A model generated the notes under the pieces. It made no database searches and was not told where the DNA came from. It worked only from the letters and a program-made list of their open reading frames with translations. A stretch of DNA of 64,000 nt from CBFIDE01 sp965661265 (GTDB lineage: Bacteria > Bacteroidota > Bacteroidia > Flavobacteriales > Schleiferiaceae). The DNA is taken from NCBI GenBank assembly GCA_965661265.1, contig CBFIDE010000003.1:62001-126000 (forward strand), given 5' to 3'. Position 1 is the stretch's first letter, and each line of letters opens with the position of its first letter. The translations under genes were made by a program, and so were the position numbers. Of the stretch, positions 33,424-42,155 are shown piece after piece.

Positions 33424-35157
33424 TTATTTTTCAATTAGGTCTACCATAAGAACATCATCTATCTTTTGAACCTTGGTTAAGCCAAGCTTTGAAAGAGCTT
33501 TAATTCCAGTATCCCATTGCTTATTAGAAAGACCAGCGCTAGATTTTAAATCTTCTAATCGCATACTGCTCTCCTTAGCTAATAGATCATAAATGATTTG
33601 CTCATTCTCTTTTAATTCTAAAGTCTTTTCGGTGGCAAACACTTCAGGTCTCATTTGTGGGAAGAAAAGTACTTCTTGTATAGATGAGTTATTGGTAAGC
33701 AGCATACATAGTCTGTCAATACCTATTCCCATTCCACTGGTAGGAGGCATTCCAAACTCTAGTGATCTTAAAAAGTCCTGATCTATAAACATGGCCTCAT
33801 CATCACCTTTCTCTGAGAGCTTCATTTGTTCCTCAAATCTCTCGCGCTGATCAATTGGATCATTAAGTTCTGAATAGGCATTCGCAATTTCTTTACCGTT
33901 GATCATCAATTCAAATCTTTCTGTAAGATCTGGGTTGGAACGATGTCTTTTACAAAGCGGACTCATTTCTACAGGATAGTCTGTGATGAAAGTTGGTTGA
34001 ATGTAATTCCCTTCGGCTTTTTCGCCAAAAATTTCATCAATCAGTTTTCCTTTACCCATACTATCATCGGTTTCAATCCCTAAGTCAGCACAAACTTTAA
34101 AAAGTTCTTTCTGACCCATTCCGCTGATATCTATTCCGGTATGCTCATGAATAGCTTCAATCATAGTAACTCTTCTGAAAGGAGCCTTAAAGTCAATCTT
34201 TTTATCACCTACTTGAATTTCTGTAGATCCATTATACATAGACTTTACGATATGCTCAAGCATTTTTTCCGTGAAATCCATCATCCAGAAATAGTCCTTA
34301 TAAGCAACGTAAATTTCCATTACCGTAAACTCAGGATTATGAGTTCTATCCATTCCTTCATTTCTGAAATCTTTAGCAAACTCATACACTCCATCAAATC
34401 CACCAACTATTAATCTCTTCAAGTATAATTCATTGGCTACTCTTAAATAGAGAGGAATATCTAAAGCATTATGATGAGTAGTAAAGGGTCTAGCCGCAGC
34501 TCCTCCGGGTATAGGTTGCAAAATAGGAGTTTCAACTTCAAGGTAGCCTTTATCATTAAAAAACTGACGCATGAAATTCATGATTTGCGTTCTCTTAATA
34601 AAGGTTTCTTGAACACTTGGATTCACAATTAAATCCAAATATCTCATTCTGTACCTGTTTTCAGGATCGCTAAAAGCGTCATGAACTACACCACTTTCGT
34701 CTGTTTTTACAATTGGAATTGGACGTAATGATTTGCTCAGAACAGTGATTTCTTTCACATGAAGGCTCAACTCTCCCATTTGAGTAGTAAACACAAAACC
34801 CTTAACCCCAATAAAATCACCTATATCTAGGAGCTTTTTGAACACATCGTTATAGAGAGTCTTATCCTCACTAGGACAGATTTCGTCTCTGTTGATATAA
34901 AGCTGTAACATGCCAGAAGGATCCTTAAGGTCAGCAAAAGATGCTTTACCCATAATTCTTTTGGTCATTATTCTTCCGGCCAGACATACTTCTTTAAAAC
35001 CTTCTGGGTTCTTAGAATAGTTTTCATGAATTTCCGCTGCCTTATGAGTAGTATCATAGGCTGCCGCTGGATAAGGATCAATTCCTAAACTTCTTAATTT
35101 ATCTAAAGAAATTCTTCTTAGTTTCTCCTGCTCTGATAAAGGTCTAGTTGTGCTCAT
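33424..35157 (-). CDS. lysS: Lysyl-tRNA synthetase, class II, with C-terminal extension
   Basis: 577 residues. An N-terminal OB-fold anticodon-binding domain is followed by the class II core with motif 2 (FRNEGMDRTHNPEFTVME) and motif 3 (GMGIGIDRL, ending near residue 500). After the core a 75-residue tail resembles a winged-helix fold (LLAKESSMRLEDLKSSAGLS...). Such tails occur in Bacteroidota LysS; the function is unknown. It charges tRNA-Lys in the cytoplasm. An exact TACCTTTG promoter lies 15 bases upstream and a strong terminator follows the stop. Confidence 0.96.
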   Translation of the reverse strand: MSTTRPLSEQEKLRRISLDKLRSLGIDPYPAAAYDTTHKAAEIHENYSKNPEGFKEVCLAGRIMTKRIMGKASFADLKDPSGMLQLYINRDEICPSEDKTLYNDVFKKLLDIGDFIGVKGFVFTTQMGELSLHVKEITVLSKSLRPIPIVKTDESGVVHDAFSDPENRYRMRYLDLIVNPSVQETFIKRTQIMNFMRQFFNDKGYLEVETPILQPIPGGAAARPFTTHHNALDIPLYLRVANELYLKRLIVGGFDGVYEFAKDFRNEGMDRTHNPEFTVMEIYVAYKDYFWMMDFTEKMLEHIVKSMYNGSTEIQVGDKKIDFKAPFRRVTMIEAIHEHTGIDISGMGQKELFKVCADLGIETDDSMGKGKLIDEIFGEKAEGNYIQPTFITDYPVEMSPLCKRHRSNPDLTERFELMINGKEIANAYSELNDPIDQRERFEEQMKLSEKGDDEAMFIDQDFLRSLEFGMPPTSGMGIGIDRLCMLLTNNSSIQEVLFFPQMRPEVFATEKTLELKENEQIIYDLLAKESSMRLEDLKSSAGLSNKQWDTGIKALSKLGLTKVQKIDDVLMVDLIEK

Positions 35158-35172
35158 TCAAAAAATTTGGCG

Positions 35173-35180
35173 CAAAGGTA
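35173..35180 (-). promoter_or_regulatory. -7 element TACCTTTG for lysS
   Basis: Exact minus-strand TAnnTTTG match, 15 bases before the lysS ATG. A TTTG about 22 bases further upstream could be the -33 element, giving one of the best-formed promoters in the window. Confidence 0.65.
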
Positions 35181-35278
35181 CTAATCATTATTGGCCTTTC
35201 CTCAAACAAAGCTTTTAGATGAAATACCTAGAATAAAAAGGTATAAATTCTTTTCGCTCAAGGCGATTTTAATCGGGT

Positions 35279-35884
35279 TTAACCAGAGTATAACAGGCTC
35301 ATTAGAATAATTAGAAAGCCACTAGCGTAGCCGAATATAATCTCAAGATTATTGTGCGCCAAGAGTTTTAATCGGGCGGAAGCCAAAAAGCCTGCCCCAA
35401 TAATTAAAGGGATAATAATAATGAGCAGGCCTATTTCATATTGATAGCTTAAGTACATGATTAGTGCCGTAAAGCCTCCTATGCCCGCCATGTGTGCGCT
35501 AGGCTTGAAAAACCCAAGAAGGGTTAAATGGAATAAAATTGTAATTGAGCTTGCCAATAGAAAGACAAAAAGCTCTGATGGGAGGTCAAAGCTAGTAAGT
35601 TGTTGGTCTGTGAAAATGAAGAATATAGCTGTGATGAGGTAGGGCAGTCTCCTGTCTTTGGCCTCTGTCATTTGTATGTTTTTGATGATTCCCAGTTTAT
35701 AAAACAGTAGTGTCAGAAAAACAGGAATTAAATAAGTGCCAATAAAAGTAAGTACTATCGTCACCATAAGCAGTTCTCTTGGAAAAGAGGTCATTGCTAA
35801 TTTCATACATGCGTAAACACCTAAAATTGGAAATAATACGGGGTGTAATAGATAGGACAGTATTTTAGCCAGTGCGTTGGACAA
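35279..35884 (-). CDS. PAP2-like integral membrane protein
   Basis: 201 residues, six to seven hydrophobic helices. KPSAHMAGIGG and ARLKLLAHNNLEIIFG echo the PSGH and SR-x5-H-x3-D motifs of PAP2 lipid phosphatases, but the final acid and the first KxxxxxxRP motif are not clear, so activity is uncertain. No ATG fits the conserved N-terminus; a TTG at 35884, three bases after the rpoN stop, is the best start. Probably co-transcribed with rpoN. Confidence 0.7.
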   Translation of the reverse strand: MSNALAKILSYLLHPVLFPILGVYACMKLAMTSFPRELLMVTIVLTFIGTYLIPVFLTLLFYKLGIIKNIQMTEAKDRRLPYLITAIFFIFTDQQLTSFDLPSELFVFLLASSITILFHLTLLGFFKPSAHMAGIGGFTALIMYLSYQYEIGLLIIIIPLIIGAGFLASARLKLLAHNNLEIIFGYASGFLIILMSLLYSG

Positions 35885-35887
35885 AAT

Positions 35888-37339
35888 CTAGAGTGTTTTT
35901 CTCAATCTAGCCACAGGAATGCCTAATTGTTCTCTATATTTAGCAACTGTTCTTCTGGCAATAGGAAAGCCTTTTTCCTTTAATAGGCTAGCCAGTTTTT
36001 CATCAGTAAGAGGCTTGCGTTTTTCTTCTTCAGAAATAGCATCTTCCAAGATTTTTTTGATCTGCTTGGTTGACACTTCTTCTCCAGCATCATTGGTCAT
36101 AGACTCACTAAAGAACTCTTTGATAAGGAAGGTCCCGTAAGGAGTTTGAATGTATTTGTTTGAGGCTACTCTAGATACAGTACTGATATCCATACCTATT
36201 TCATCTGCAATATCTTTCAGAATCATAGGTTTTAGCTTCCTTTGATCACCAGTTAAGAAGTACTCTTCTTGGAAGTTCATTATAGAAGACATGGTGATTA
36301 AAAGCGTTTGCTGTCTTTGCATGATCGCTTCAATGAACCATTTGGCAGAATCCAGTTTTTGCTTTACAAAAATAACAGCCTCTTTCTGAGATTTAGACTT
36401 CTCCTGAGTTGACTTATAGGTTTGAAGCATATCTTGGTACTCCTTACTTACATTCAGCTCAGGAACATTTCTGGAATTCAAACTAAGCTCTAACTCACCA
36501 TCATTAATGCTTAAAACAAAGTCCGGAATTACCTCTTGAATATTTCTGCTTGTATTGCTACTTGAATTGCCCGGCTTTGGGTTTAAGCTGCTTATTTCCT
36601 TGATAGCATCTTTTAAGTAGTCCTCATCAATTTCAAGTTTGTCTATGAGCTTTTGGTAATGCTTTTTAACAAATTCATCAAAATGATCTCTTAATATTTT
36701 AAGAGCTAGCTTACGATCTGCTGTGTTTTCTTTTCTTTCAAGTTGTAATATTAAGCACTCCTTAAGATCTCTTGCACCAACTCCAGAAGGCTCTAAGGAC
36801 TGAATTTTCTTAAGCAGGTGCTCTAAATCTTCTTCTTCAGTAAAAATGTTTTGTGAAAAGGCGAGGTCATCTACAATAGAGCGAAGCTCTCTTCTTATAT
36901 ACCCTTCATCATCAATGTTTCCAATTAAGTAGTCTAAAATTGGCTTTTGATTTTCCTTAAGAGTTAGTGTGCTTACTTGTTCTTTTAAGAAATCGGCTAG
37001 TGTTGTTCCGCCAGAAATAGGAACCTTTGCATCCTCATCATCTACAGAATAATTATTTGCCTTCAGGCGATATTCTGGTGTTTCATCGTCGCTCAAATAT
37101 TCATCAATATTGATGTCTTCAGCTTCAATAGATTCATTTTCCTCTTCAGTAGAAGAGAAATCATCATCAAACTCATCCTCTTGAGATTCCAAGCCCTCAT
37201 CCAATGCCGGATTCTCCTCTAACTCTTCTTTTATTTTTTGTTCAAGAGCAAGAGTCGGAAGCTGAATAAGCTTCATCAATTGAATCTGTTGAGGAGATAG
37301 CTTCTGGAGTAATTTCTGACTGAGCTGTTGCTTCAGCAT
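35888..37339 (-). CDS. rpoN: RNA polymerase sigma-54 factor
   Basis: 483 residues. A Gln/Leu-rich region I (QKLSPQQIQLMKLIQLP), a very acidic region II (about 45-90), the core-binding domain and the C-terminal RpoN box ARRTVAKYREQLG complete the sigma-54 fold. It directs polymerase to -24/-12 promoters that need an AAA+ activator; none is encoded in the window. It has no obvious TAnnTTTG promoter in the 117-base gap to asnS. Confidence 0.95.
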   Translation of the reverse strand: MLKQQLSQKLLQKLSPQQIQLMKLIQLPTLALEQKIKEELEENPALDEGLESQEDEFDDDFSSTEEENESIEAEDINIDEYLSDDETPEYRLKANNYSVDDEDAKVPISGGTTLADFLKEQVSTLTLKENQKPILDYLIGNIDDEGYIRRELRSIVDDLAFSQNIFTEEEDLEHLLKKIQSLEPSGVGARDLKECLILQLERKENTADRKLALKILRDHFDEFVKKHYQKLIDKLEIDEDYLKDAIKEISSLNPKPGNSSSNTSRNIQEVIPDFVLSINDGELELSLNSRNVPELNVSKEYQDMLQTYKSTQEKSKSQKEAVIFVKQKLDSAKWFIEAIMQRQQTLLITMSSIMNFQEEYFLTGDQRKLKPMILKDIADEIGMDISTVSRVASNKYIQTPYGTFLIKEFFSESMTNDAGEEVSTKQIKKILEDAISEEEKRKPLTDEKLASLLKEKGFPIARRTVAKYREQLGIPVARLRKTL

Positions 37340-37457
37340 TTGAGGATCTTAATTAATAAGGTTTGCTGTACTAATGTAGAACAAACTTCAGTCAAAAAAA
37401 ATCAGTATCAAAAATTTTGCCGAAAATACTTTTTTGAAAATTAAAGATTACGAGAAT

Positions 37458-38882
37458 TTAGAATTCTGCATTACCTGGAGTCCTTGGGAAAGGAATAACA
37501 TCCCTAATGTTTGTCATGCCAGTGGCAAATAGAACCAACCTTTCAAACCCTAGTCCAAATCCGCTATGCACACAACTTCCAAACTTTCTTGTGTCTAAGT
37601 ACCAGCTTAATTCTTTAGTGTCAATTCCCATTACTTCCATTTTTTCTTTTAAAATGTCATAACGTTCTTCCCTTTGAGAGCCACCTACAATTTCTCCGAT
37701 GCCAGGAAAAAGAATATCCATTGCTCTAACCGTTTTTCCATCATCATTAAGCCTCATATAGAAAGCCTTAATTTTAGCAGGGTAATCAAATAGAATTACT
37801 GGAGCCTTATAGTGCTTTACCAAAAACTTTTCGTGTTCCGATTGTAAATCTGCTCCCCATTCATCGATTAAGTACTTAAACTTTTTCTTTTTATTAGGCT
37901 TAGAGTTTTTAAGGACCTCAATTGCTTCAGTATAACTCAGTCTAATAAAATTGTTTTCAGCAATGAAAGTTAACTTCTCAATAAGACCCATATCGGAGCG
38001 CTCTGCCTGCGGCTTCGTTTTTTCTTCATCTGCTTGACGCTTATCTAAGAAAGCAAGGTCTTCTTTGCAATGTTCAAGAACATATGAAATAAGATATTTC
38101 AAAAAGTCTTCTGCCAAATCCATATTAGCATCTAAATCGGCGAAAGCCACCTCTGGTTCAATCATCCAGAATTCTGCAAGATGTCTTGTTGTATTCGAAT
38201 TTTCAGCTCTAAAGGTTGGGCCAAATGTATAGACCTTTCCTAATCCCAAGGCTCCTAATTCTGCCTCAAGTTGTCCGCTTACTGTAAGATTAGTTTCTTT
38301 TCCAAAAAAGTCCTGCTTGAAATCAATATTTCCAGCCTCATCTAAAGGTGGATTCTTTTTATCTAAAGTAGAAACACTAAACATTTCTCCTGCTCCTTCC
38401 GCATCCGAACCAGTAATAACAGGAGTGTGCATATAGAAGAAACCCTTGTCATTGTAGTATTTATGAACGGCAAAAGAAAGGTGATGTCTAATCCTTAGAA
38501 TCGCAGCAAATGTGTTGGTTCTAGGCCTTAGGTGAGCAATTTCTCTTAAAAACTCTAAAGAGTGCTTTTTAGGTTGAAGAGGAAATTCTGTTGGATCACT
38601 TTCTCCTAGGATTATAAGTTTCTTGACATGAATTTCAATATCCTGGCCAGCTCCAAGAGAGCTTTCAATATCCCCATGAATCTCTACACAACTACCTGTA
38701 GTTACCTTTTCTAATAAATCAGAATCAATATTTTCAAAATCAACAACTGCTTGAATGTTATTTAAGCAAGAGCCATCATTTAGAGCAATAAAGCGATTGC
38801 TTCTAAAAGTTCTTACCCATCCCTTCACAATTGTCGAAGTGCCTACAGCCTTATCGTTTATTATATCTTTTATGCTTGCCAA
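37458..38882 (-). CDS. asnS: Asparaginyl-tRNA synthetase
   Basis: 474 residues. An OB-fold N-terminus (VKGWVRTFRSNRFIALNDGS) precedes the class IIb core with motif 2 FRAENSNTTRHLAEFWMIEPE and motif 3 GFGLGFERLVLFATGM. The family length and the Asn-type motif (not the Asp-tRNA insertion) support AsnS rather than AspS. It is divergent from the TetR gene; a one-mismatch -7 element CACCTTTG sits about 30 bases upstream. Confidence 0.95.
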   Translation of the reverse strand: MASIKDIINDKAVGTSTIVKGWVRTFRSNRFIALNDGSCLNNIQAVVDFENIDSDLLEKVTTGSCVEIHGDIESSLGAGQDIEIHVKKLIILGESDPTEFPLQPKKHSLEFLREIAHLRPRTNTFAAILRIRHHLSFAVHKYYNDKGFFYMHTPVITGSDAEGAGEMFSVSTLDKKNPPLDEAGNIDFKQDFFGKETNLTVSGQLEAELGALGLGKVYTFGPTFRAENSNTTRHLAEFWMIEPEVAFADLDANMDLAEDFLKYLISYVLEHCKEDLAFLDKRQADEEKTKPQAERSDMGLIEKLTFIAENNFIRLSYTEAIEVLKNSKPNKKKKFKYLIDEWGADLQSEHEKFLVKHYKAPVILFDYPAKIKAFYMRLNDDGKTVRAMDILFPGIGEIVGGSQREERYDILKEKMEVMGIDTKELSWYLDTRKFGSCVHSGFGLGFERLVLFATGMTNIRDVIPFPRTPGNAEF

Positions 38883-38992
38883 AACGCTTGTCTTTTTAAT
38901 TTTGACAAAGGTGGTAAATTATGCTTAACTGATCATATAAATATACTTAGGAAACTTTTTAATAAAAAAAGTTTCTATATTGAATTAGTTTT

Positions 38993-39000
38993 TATATTTG
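38993..39000 (+). promoter_or_regulatory. -7 element TATATTTG for the TetR-efflux operon
   Basis: Exact TAnnTTTG match, 8 bases before the TetR ATG at 39009, implying a very short leader. The 126-base divergent gap with asnS is AT-rich; no clear repressor palindrome is visible. Confidence 0.6.
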
Positions 39001-39008
39001 CGCTCGAT

Positions 39009-39632
39009 ATGGATCAAAAGAGTCAAATAATAGAAGGAGCAGTTCAAATGTTCATGAAGTACGGCATCAAGGCTGTTACCATGGATGATGTCGCAAGAGA
39101 GCTGTCTATTTCTAAGAAAACGATATATCAGTTCGTAAAGAATAAGTCTGAACTTGTAGATGCAGCGGTAGATCATGTATTTAATCATATGTCTAACTTG
39201 ATTGAATGCGAGTATAAAACGGAAGCCAATGCTATTGATGTTCTTATTAATGTAGATGAAGCTGTTTGTGGGGTTATGGAAAATCACAATCCTAGCCTAG
39301 ACTTTCAATTGATGAAGTATTACCCTGAGATTCATCAAAAGTTGGAAGACAAAAGAAAACTACTTATTACCAAGAATATAAAGACCAACCTAAGACAAGG
39401 AATAGCTGAGAATTTATACAGGAGTGATATCAATATTGAGCTCATTGCAGAACTATATTATGGTAGGATGTCTACTTTAAAAGAGGATGATCATTTTATC
39501 AGATCCAAAGGGGACTTAAAAACAGTAATGAAAGAAATTTTAATCTACCATGTAAATGGTATCGCAACAGAAGAAGGAAGAAACTATCTTCATAAACAAT
39601 TACTTGAAAACCAAAACCTTGAAAGCAAATGA
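39009..39632 (+). CDS. TetR family transcriptional regulator
   Basis: 207 residues. The N-terminal helix-turn-helix is clear (GIKAVTMDDVARELSISKKTIYQFVKNKSEL, about 19-49); the C-terminal ligand domain is not assignable. It starts an operon with an outer-membrane channel, adaptor and RND pump, overlapping the channel gene by four bases, so it most likely represses its own operon and is released by an efflux substrate. Confidence 0.92.
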   Translation: MDQKSQIIEGAVQMFMKYGIKAVTMDDVARELSISKKTIYQFVKNKSELVDAAVDHVFNHMSNLIECEYKTEANAIDVLINVDEAVCGVMENHNPSLDFQLMKYYPEIHQKLEDKRKLLITKNIKTNLRQGIAENLYRSDINIELIAELYYGRMSTLKEDDHFIRSKGDLKTVMKEILIYHVNGIATEEGRNYLHKQLLENQNLESK

Positions 39633-40987
39633 GAACGCTACTCATCACAGTAGGGCTAATCATAAGCTCAACAGTATTTGCACAGCAGAATACCGACCAA
39701 CAGAGCTATAGATTTTCGCTAGTAGAAGCCGAGAATTATGCCGTAAAAAACTCCTATTCTGTTGTAGATAAGGAGCTAGAATATCAAAAGGCTAAGAAAT
39801 ATATTGCTGAAGTAGCTTCTGCGGGTATGCCTCAGGTAAGCTTTGCTGCTAATTACAATTATAATTATCAGATTGCTAGACAACCTGTTCCTGCTCAAAT
39901 TGTGGATCCAAACGCACCAGAAGGTGAGTTTATAGCGGTTGCCTTTGGAGTAGAAAATCAGACCAATGCAAGCTTAGCTGTGAATCAATTAATCTTAGAT
40001 GGTTCTTATTTTGTAGCCCTTAGAGCTTCAGCTGTTTTGAAAAATTCTGCTTTAATTGAAAAGGAGCAGAGCATAATGAACATCAGAAATGATGCTGCTA
40101 AATCTTATTATGGGGTTTTAATATCACAGGAAACAGAGAAAATTGTAGAGGAAAACCTAGCAACCTTAGAAGCAAACCTAAAAGAGATTTCAAAATTATA
40201 TGAAGGTGGATTTAGCGAGGAGCAGGATGTAGATCAATTAGAGTTATTGGTTAACAATCTTCAAAACTCCCTTGATTACACAAGAAGGCAAACAGTTATT
40301 GCTCGTCAACTATTCAAATTCACTTTAGGTATTCCACTAGAAAAAGAGGTAATACTTACTGATGGTCTCCAAGAGGTAAGTATTCCAATTGTTGATAATA
40401 TGGTTCTAGCTCAAGACAGCTTTTCTTATGAAAATCATGTTGACTACAGATTGGTTGAAAATCAATTTCAAGGAGCTGAATTAAATGTGGCTAATGAGAA
40501 GATGAACTATCTGCCTAAGCTATCGGCCTTTTACAATCATACCGAAAGTAATTTTGGAAATGATGGCTTCAATGCTTTTGAATGGGACAGATATTGGATT
40601 CCTTCTAGCACTCTAGGTTTAAGTCTGAACTTTGAATTATTAAGAGGTCTTCAAGGGCGTTCAGCAAGAGTTCAACAGGCTAAGATTGATAAGGATCGAT
40701 CTATGGTTGCTTTAGACTTAACAAAAAATCAATTAAAGCTTGAGTACGAAAGAGCGAAAACAGAATATCAGTATGCCCTTGCTAATTATAAGAATAGAAA
40801 GAGAAATGTAGATATAGCTAAAAGCATTAGAGATAAAACTATTACCAAATATAAAGCAGGCTTGGCTTCTAGTTTAGATCTAACCCAAACAGAGAATCAA
40901 TATTTAGATGCGCAAAGCCAATTGGTTTCTGCCATGTTAAACATACTTAACGCAAAAGAAGAGTTTGAAAGAGCTCTTGGAAAATAA
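39629..40987 (+). CDS. TolC family outer-membrane efflux protein
   Basis: 452 residues with a signal peptide ending TVFAQ and no lipobox, unlike the channel of operon 1. Two outer-membrane-factor repeats are seen with long helices (TKNQLKLEYERAKTEYQYA) and the conserved SLDLTQTENQYLDAQ. It forms the outer duct for the adaptor and pump downstream. The ATGA overlap with the regulator makes the operon compact. Confidence 0.93.
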   Translation: MRTLLITVGLIISSTVFAQQNTDQQSYRFSLVEAENYAVKNSYSVVDKELEYQKAKKYIAEVASAGMPQVSFAANYNYNYQIARQPVPAQIVDPNAPEGEFIAVAFGVENQTNASLAVNQLILDGSYFVALRASAVLKNSALIEKEQSIMNIRNDAAKSYYGVLISQETEKIVEENLATLEANLKEISKLYEGGFSEEQDVDQLELLVNNLQNSLDYTRRQTVIARQLFKFTLGIPLEKEVILTDGLQEVSIPIVDNMVLAQDSFSYENHVDYRLVENQFQGAELNVANEKMNYLPKLSAFYNHTESNFGNDGFNAFEWDRYWIPSSTLGLSLNFELLRGLQGRSARVQQAKIDKDRSMVALDLTKNQLKLEYERAKTEYQYALANYKNRKRNVDIAKSIRDKTITKYKAGLASSLDLTQTENQYLDAQSQLVSAMLNILNAKEEFERALGK

Positions 40988-41010
40988 AAACCTTAGACAC
41001 ACCAAATAAA

Positions 41011-42135
41011 ATGAGAAAGTACGCACTTTTAACAATCATAATTATTGCTCAAGCTTGTTCGCCAAAAGAGGACATTACTTCCTTAAAGAAAGAGCTAGAC
41101 ACTAAGAAAACAGAAATGGCTGATTTGAAAACAGAAATGGATTCAATCGTCAAGAAAATCGAGAAGTTAGACACTAATGTGGTCATTGAATTAGCAACTC
41201 CGGTTAGGGTTCAAGAAATTAACCCTAGCTCCTTTGAGCATTATATCAATGTGACAGGAACTGTAAGCTCCAAAGAGAATGTATTAGTTAGTGCTGAGGC
41301 TTCTGGCAGAGTTGAGAAGATAATGGTGAATGAAGGCGAAAGAGTTAAGGCCAATCAAGTACTAATAGTTCTAGACAACGATATTATCAAGAATCAATTG
41401 GACGAAGTAAAGGTTGCCTTAGAATTAGCTAAAATTACTTTTGAAAAGAGACAGAAGCTTTGGGATGACAAGATTGGTTCTGAAATAGAATATTTACAAT
41501 CTAAATCTACTTTTGAACGCACTCAAAACCAATATATGTCGCTGCAAAAGCAATATGATAACACATCAATTAAAACACCAATTGCTGGTTATGTTGATCA
41601 AATTAACTTGAACAAAGGAGAACTTGTAAACGCAGGTACCGCCATCACTAGAGTAGTGGATTTAAGTACTATTGAGATTAGCGCTGATTTAAGCGAGGAG
41701 TATTTAACCAATGTTGGAAAAGGAGATAGCGTGCTAATCAGTATTCCTGCATTAGATTATAAGGAAAAAGCCAAAATCACTTTTGTTAGTCAGGTCATTA
41801 ATCCAGCGAACAGAAGTTTTACAATTAAGGTGAATATTAAGAACGAAGAAAACTTAATTAAGCCTAATCTTTTGGCTAATATCATGATTAAGGATTACTC
41901 AAATGAATCTGCCATTGTAGTTCCTGCAATAGCTGTGCAAAGGGATCTTAAAGGTGACTTTGTATTTATTACTAAAGAAGAAAATGGCGAAACGCTTTCA
42001 ACTAAGGCAAGAGTTACTCTTGGTAAGGTATCAGCTGATCTTGTAGAGATTACTTCAGGATTAAGCCAAGGAGATAAAGTGGTTACAACAGGATTTAATC
42101 TTCTGAATGAAGGTGCTGTTATTCGTACACTATAA
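41011..42135 (+). CDS. RND efflux periplasmic adaptor, lipoprotein
   Basis: 374 residues, lipobox AQAC (Cys16). Before the usual adaptor domains there is a 30-residue coiled coil rich in Lys and Glu. The lipoyl/helical hairpin region includes DEVKVALELAKITFEKRQKL and KTPIAGYVDQINLNKGE; the barrel and C-terminal domain follow. It starts 23 bases after the channel gene and precedes the pump by 20 bases. Confidence 0.93.
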   Translation: MRKYALLTIIIIAQACSPKEDITSLKKELDTKKTEMADLKTEMDSIVKKIEKLDTNVVIELATPVRVQEINPSSFEHYINVTGTVSSKENVLVSAEASGRVEKIMVNEGERVKANQVLIVLDNDIIKNQLDEVKVALELAKITFEKRQKLWDDKIGSEIEYLQSKSTFERTQNQYMSLQKQYDNTSIKTPIAGYVDQINLNKGELVNAGTAITRVVDLSTIEISADLSEEYLTNVGKGDSVLISIPALDYKEKAKITFVSQVINPANRSFTIKVNIKNEENLIKPNLLANIMIKDYSNESAIVVPAIAVQRDLKGDFVFITKEENGETLSTKARVTLGKVSADLVEITSGLSQGDKVVTTGFNLLNEGAVIRTL

Positions 42136-42155
42136 TTATATAAGCACATCTTAGA

